Source of the DNA: Fibrobacterota bacterium | GTDB lineage: Bacteria; Fibrobacterota; Chitinivibrionia; Chitinivibrionales; Chitinispirillaceae | Assembly: GCA_023436205.1 (NCBI GenBank) | Contig: JAEZKC010000018.1 | Span: 1 to 8,979, forward strand | Direction: 5' to 3' | DNA: 8,979 nt | Shown: one piece after another, positions 6,001-8,979 of the stretch | Layout of the letters: the number at the start of each line of letters is the position of its first letter | Numbering within the stretch: the first letter of the stretch is position 1 | Notes under the pieces: model-generated | What the model saw: only the letters and a program-made list of their open reading frames with translations | The model's database searches: none | Told to the model about the DNA's origin: nothing | Program-made: the position numbers and the translations under genes

Positions 6001-8618
6001 ACTCTTACATCAAAATTCACATGCTCCACAGGGGTGGTAAATGTGTAATAGTTACCGCTGTTGTCGTCGCGGGTTCCATTTGATTCCACATAGAAATAAT
6101 AGGTAGTCTTTTCTTTTAATCCCCCGATCTTCACATAATGGAACCGGGTGGGGCGGCCATACACATTGCCGTCATGAATGGTGGCTGGTGGAGTTGTTTC
6201 ACCGTAAACAACTCTGCTGTCATAGTCTCCATTGGGAGTATACCAGAAGATTTCCGCAGAGTCACTGGTAACCTTGCAAACCTTTACATTGGTGATTTGT
6301 GCTTCACCGGGCGGGTTCTGCAATGTCGTGAATTGAAAATATTCGCCTCTATCCTTTATGACTGCACTGTTGCCGAATAAATCTGAGACAAGAGCTTCAA
6401 AACTGTAAGTAGTTCCATTTTTAAGACCAGTCAAGGTAATGCGATGGAACACGCTCGCACTGTCGCAGTCTACAGTCTGGCTGGGTGTTCCTTCCCCATA
6501 GTGAATGGAGGAGTAGCCGTATCTGCTCTGGCGAATTTCAATTATCGCCTTGTCATAACCCACATATACTGTACGGACAGTTGCTGTGGGCGGCTCGTTC
6601 ATCGGCTCATCTTTGGCAAGTCCAATTATGGGAACCATCATTGTAGCAGATGCGTCTATACCTGTTTCTGTATGATAATAGTCTTCCCACAATTCGTGAT
6701 GCAAGGGAACCGTAGGTTTGTAGCTTGCAAAAAGGGCTCCTACCGGCGGTCTGTAAGAATAGAACGCCCCCGGTACGTTTTTGCCTTCAGGATTTGCTGC
6801 TCTATGGTGAGGATGGTTGAAGTTTTTGTCGCCAATGCCTATAATCATTGACACATCCCAGGGATTAATGCCCAGCATGTAATCCATCTGGCGAATCATT
6901 ACTTCCCGTATTTCTGTAGCCTTCCAGTCGGTAGTCGCGGGTGAATTGGGTAACTCCATTCCCTGTACCCATTGGGCCATATCCGAATAGCAGTACATTT
7001 CGAAAATGTTGCCCATCTGGTATCTGTTCCAGATCCAGTCCTGCTGAGTATGCATGTGCATCCACACTGGATTGTATTTAACCACATGTCCAATCCAGTT
7101 GATTCCATGATCGGGCATCTCTATTGTTTGAGTGCCTGCTGAAACATTACAAAGGTTGTACAGCAGTTGACAAATGGTCCTCTCGATCAGTACATTTCTT
7201 TCTTCGTTTGTAATGTTGAGGGCGGTACATAGTTGCTGATCTTTAAGTACCAGTCTGAAAAAACTCCAAAGCGTGGGCACGTGTACCGAAGCCCAGTCTG
7301 TATTGGCCAAATCCTTACTGAACTGAACACCCTGGTTTTCAAACCATCCTCCTTCAAAAGAAAATTTTGGAAAGAAGGTGTTCCCATGGGTGCCTATAGT
7401 CTTATCATAAGCAAGTTCATCGAGATAAACGCGCTTCCCGGTTGCCCAGAGTAGTGCGACTGCAGCCAGCGCAATCTCGTCGTTCACTACGCCATTACCG
7501 TTGTAGGCAGGTGTTTCAGTAGACTTTTGATTGGCTTTCGCATAAGTATAGAGCTGTTCCGCAACACTAATGCACTTTTTACCATAAGCAGAGTCAAAAG
7601 GCAGATAGGTTTTTCCGCTAAACGCCAGCCCGGCTGCAAAATCGCCCAACACATTTGCTCCCAGTTCTATCCTGGCTTCCCTGGGTGGACCTCCACGACC
7701 CACAGGCATCATATCCTGAAATTCCGGACGCCCCCACCACTGATGGTCTCTTCCGAAATCACCAACCGAGGTTACCATTGATTCAATATTTCCAGAAGCC
7801 TTGTCATAAGCTTGTAAAATGTAGTCAGAACCATGTTTGGCCTCATAGAGCACATCGGGAATACCGTCTGTCAAAACCGTGGATGCCTGATTCCGGTGAT
7901 AACGATCGGTATCTCTATCTCTAAACACTGCGGCGGACAATCCCAGCATGGCATGAGCATAGCTTTGGGTGATCCCTTCCTTAAGGTGATCTCCGCAATC
8001 GTGCCATCCACCTGTAACTGCATCTTTTGTATGACATGCAGGATGAAACCAAGACTCGGAATCTCCACAGCGGTTAACTCCAAAAAATTTCAATGCTGCA
8101 TCGCGGACCCAGCTGTAAACCCTTTCATCAATCACAAAGGGAGTTGACTCATCTTGACCTACCCTAATTTTATAGCGTCCCGTTCCCACATTTTCCGGTA
8201 TCATACCTTCGTAGATGGGCCCAGTTACATCAGGGCCGAGTAGGTTATATCGAAGCAGCTTAGATTTATCAGGTAGAGTAGCATTATAGTAGCACTCCAT
8301 ACTGATTTGACCTGAGGATTCTGCTCCTTTGGGGCTTAGGGATCCCGTTGCCACAGTTTGACCGCTTTCCATATTAATAACGGAGAAGCTGCTCTGCCCC
8401 TCTCCTACATAGTAGAAGTATTTCTTATCTTGTGGGCGGTAGCCGGCTTGGTTCACTCTCACTCGGCCGATTTTTATGGTGGCACTGTCCCTGAGGAGCA
8501 CATCCAGAGTATCCGGCAGGGGGTTGGCTATGGGAGCGTAGGGAAGAGGGTCCTGGGCAAATAGTTGAGAGGCCATGAAGAGCCAAACCAGAACTGTTGG
8601 GCAGATTCTTTTAAACAT
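3009..8618 (-). CDS. Secreted multidomain glycoside hydrolase family 9 (endoglucanase/cellulase-like)
   Basis: This is probably an extracellular or surface-attached beta-1,4-glucanase; exact substrate and endo/exo mode cannot be read from sequence. The 1869 residues comprise a signal peptide (MFKR, hydrophobic core, likely cleavage after LFA at residue 21), a CelD_N Ig-like domain (about 52-145, with VRVNQAGY) and a GH9 catalytic domain (about 150-668). The latter has GGWHDCGDH with D207 and catalytic-base candidate D210, HPHHR (602-606), and catalytic-acid candidate E651 in YYHTETGIDAS. Two related FN3-like domains follow (about 673-764 and 768-860, each with a YGExTP motif), then a CBM3-like region (about 862-1062, RYYMRG and DWSW to VWGYSP). 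Next come Ig-like segments with a CxxCxxC (C1171, C1174, C1177), a duplicated module of about 217 residues (1322-1752), and a FlgD-like C-terminal domain (about 1755-1869, APNPF and a WNG..NGRKVGTGTY motif). An ATG at 8630 gives four extra residues, but GGAG lies six bases before the ATG at 8618, and MFKR makes the better signal peptide start. Confidence 0.93.
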   Translation of the reverse strand: MFKRICPTVLVWLFMASQLFAQDPLPYAPIANPLPDTLDVLLRDSATIKIGRVRVNQAGYRPQDKKYFYYVGEGQSSFSVINMESGQTVATGSLSPKGAESSGQISMECYYNATLPDKSKLLRYNLLGPDVTGPIYEGMIPENVGTGRYKIRVGQDESTPFVIDERVYSWVRDAALKFFGVNRCGDSESWFHPACHTKDAVTGGWHDCGDHLKEGITQSYAHAMLGLSAAVFRDRDTDRYHRNQASTVLTDGIPDVLYEAKHGSDYILQAYDKASGNIESMVTSVGDFGRDHQWWGRPEFQDMMPVGRGGPPREARIELGANVLGDFAAGLAFSGKTYLPFDSAYGKKCISVAEQLYTYAKANQKSTETPAYNGNGVVNDEIALAAVALLWATGKRVYLDELAYDKTIGTHGNTFFPKFSFEGGWFENQGVQFSKDLANTDWASVHVPTLWSFFRLVLKDQQLCTALNITNEERNVLIERTICQLLYNLCNVSAGTQTIEMPDHGINWIGHVVKYNPVWMHMHTQQDWIWNRYQMGNIFEMYCYSDMAQWVQGMELPNSPATTDWKATEIREVMIRQMDYMLGINPWDVSMIIGIGDKNFNHPHHRAANPEGKNVPGAFYSYRPPVGALFASYKPTVPLHHELWEDYYHTETGIDASATMMVPIIGLAKDEPMNEPPTATVRTVYVGYDKAIIEIRQSRYGYSSIHYGEGTPSQTVDCDSASVFHRITLTGLKNGTTYSFEALVSDLFGNSAVIKDRGEYFQFTTLQNPPGEAQITNVKVCKVTSDSAEIFWYTPNGDYDSRVVYGETTPPATIHDGNVYGRPTRFHYVKIGGLKEKTTYYFYVESNGTRDDNSGNYYTFTTPVEHVNFDVRVVQYQWGGKPTLGTVVVNQESKTYDSLELRYYMRGTEQEMVDMGARVDIAFVYHSDGFIDTSFQSKVNNLLQKQKPIKIPDTYDPVTNTYAWYFRIPTGDTRMESQARFRIDIILVKRSPFSDDLLDEAPTHIPSKTSDWSWMPHSREAGDPVDYGGIQDKDKDNVDNEIWITEINPYVTVYRKNEFVWGYSPSASEQQTKKTHYEMTAQITSPLNNPSEEYIFLEQVVPTLVVKGWATITEGGVINDIWVNGKKLLDVSSVARYNFDLDRYDLTILVPVKNGGNNVDITIFGGPSTDCDQCFGCAFSNHSFYVEFRGAEAYPSSISLRDMDDSPLRDTARIDTTMFHVQVIDKNGNISGKTRDTVHVSIVNPVLGDSIYIALLETGDSTGIFRTINPITVVSLPPSERGPFQISMSGGDVAWVTYTDPNDPEDISTAYLATRADFPVPVNAWFSDKNGDGSIDRLTFRYSNVITNLPDSLKLTIPGVTAARIVKGPADGITSELNLVYFDLDPAIARVTGFRAGEEITARSYLLHNGVVKESVLPVADSAGPALLDRALLSERVAGPFDTIQVVMSEPVTASKMVNVALTLRSSGVDRDLAVLAVLDSSLITNALTLLVHPGDTPIQAGDSIFINPNGPVRDRIGNKPHPQNQLVPVILKSSIPRVLSAYYKDINADGKLDQVNLIFSKSIELSGLQLSFSWNTGSYIPVEWAKMALKTGTTDCVLVNIEGTITKDSIVTGGSMRVMGTHNKFPGDTLHSTVSDSAAPVIKSAVFAPSMEENSDTLAVTFSEPISPALSQHSFNFITAEGIPYTMTVSNQTKTESQTQYFLVTAIEGIEFPGSTDSVWINTEADVFDMIGNIQNNEGNRRCRLNVKPVPFEIKVVVAPNPFSNISANAAGFIGTKIIVKPISKVRLPLTIEGTFTIFDNLGNVVMSDALQPMQDSQDLTYQWNGCTRNGRKVGTGTYLIRVSVNEVSNDGEKREPRSGKALMKVIR
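3363..4655 (-). repeat. Internal protein duplication, two copies of about 217 residues
   Basis: Within the GH9 protein, residues about 1322-1539 and 1540-1752 are two diverged copies of one unit. Each starts with a calcium-loop-like motif followed by an amphipathic strand: DKNGDGSID then RLTFRYS at D1328, and DINADGKLD then QVNLIFS at D1546. Each continues to an Ig-like (Big_5/SbsA-type) block beginning DSAGP (D1421) or DSAAP (D1637), with DTIQVVMSEP or DTLAVTFSEP. Each ends with a DSIFIN/DSVWIN strand and RIGN/MIGN. The offsets of 218 and 216 residues agree. The likely role is a calcium-stabilised stalk or spacer. Confidence 0.75.
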
Positions 8619-8624
8619 AAAGAG

Positions 8625-8628
8625 CTCC
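8625..8628 (-). promoter_or_regulatory. Ribosome binding site GGAG deciding the GH9 start
   Basis: On the minus strand GGAG is read from 8628 to 8625, six bases before the ATG at 8618. The in-frame ATG at 8630 overlaps this motif and has no clear Shine-Dalgarno sequence upstream, so the shorter start is preferred. Confidence 0.6.
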
Positions 8629-8674
8629 ATTAAACGCTTAAGGTGCCGCTGTGAGGTTCCTATATATAATGATT

Positions 8675-8703
8675 GTGATAGTAATATAATTTGTGAAACT
8701 CAA
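8675..8703 (-). promoter_or_regulatory. Candidate promoter of the GH9 gene
   Basis: On the minus strand TTGAGT (8703-8698) and TATCAC (8680-8675) are 17 bases apart and match the sigma70 consensus at four of six positions each. The region 8661-8700 is strongly AT-rich and offers other possible -10 boxes such as TATATA at 8661-8666, so the exact promoter is uncertain. A leader of about 50 bases would result. Confidence 0.3.
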
Positions 8704-8773
8704 AGTGCTTGAAGTTCATCTTTGAAGAATTGAAAAAGTGTATCCGGGGGTAATATTGAATCGCAAGGCTGCA

Positions 8774-8811
8774 AATCGGGAAAGAAAGCCGCGTCAAAGG
8801 CTGAACCCGAT

Positions 8812-8812
<1 letters not shown>
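8774..8812. repeat. Imperfect hairpin abutting the heptamer array
   Basis: AATCGGG (8774-8780) pairs perfectly with CCCGATT (8806-8812), and nested inside AGCC (8787-8790) pairs with GGCT (8799-8802), leaving asymmetric internal loops. Its right edge is exactly where the heptamer repeats begin. A short direct repeat aaggctg occurs at 8765-8771 and 8797-8803. No function is assigned. Confidence 0.55.

Positions 8813-8979
<167 letters not shown>

Noticed and set aside
6444..6851. 135-codon plus-strand frame inside the GH9 gene
   Set aside because: Its Cys- and Val-rich translation lies opposite the end of the GH9 catalytic domain and the first FN3-like domain, so it is a compositional shadow.

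Overview
The window holds four protein-coding genes and a series of inverted and tandem repeats. It suggests an anaerobic, polysaccharide-degrading bacterium. The evidence is an [FeFe]-hydrogenase maturase (HydE), a bacterial glycogen-synthesis enzyme (GlgC) and a very large secreted family 9 glycoside hydrolase with a CelD-type N-terminal Ig domain, FN3-like modules, a CBM3-like region and a FlgD-like C-terminal module. This combination fits the Fibrobacterota/Chitinivibrionia or a neighbouring FCB-group lineage, but that assignment is inference from gene content; there is no rRNA or other phylogenetic marker here.

Layout. Positions 1-34 are a perfect hexamer tandem array (taccga). A small gene of unknown function (59-325, +) overlaps hydE (312-1397, +) by 14 bases, so these two are very likely co-transcribed and translationally coupled. 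An intergenic stretch of 211 bases with a hairpin, a candidate promoter and a leader leads into glgC (1609-2871, +). Between glgC and the next gene lies a compact block of three inverted repeats. The middle one (2918-2957) is a strong bidirectional intrinsic terminator serving the convergent genes on both sides. The rest is one gene on the minus strand (3009-8618), encoding a secreted 1869-residue multidomain GH9 enzyme. Its upstream region contains a candidate promoter, an imperfect hairpin (8774-8812) and a tandem array of 24 heptamers (8812-8979) that runs off the right edge.

How the genes relate. The GH9 enzyme would release soluble sugars from beta-glucans outside the cell. GlgC commits glucose-1-phosphate to glycogen storage, and HydE belongs to the maturation of a hydrogenase that would dispose of fermentation electrons. 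They are probably separate transcription units, so this is a metabolic theme and not a single system. No defence system, mobile element, CRISPR array, tRNA or rRNA was seen. I do not see a clearly new biological system. The points most worth a second look are the GH9 architecture with its internal duplication, the heptamer array, the unknown ORF coupled to hydE, and the hairpin lying across the GH9 stop codon.
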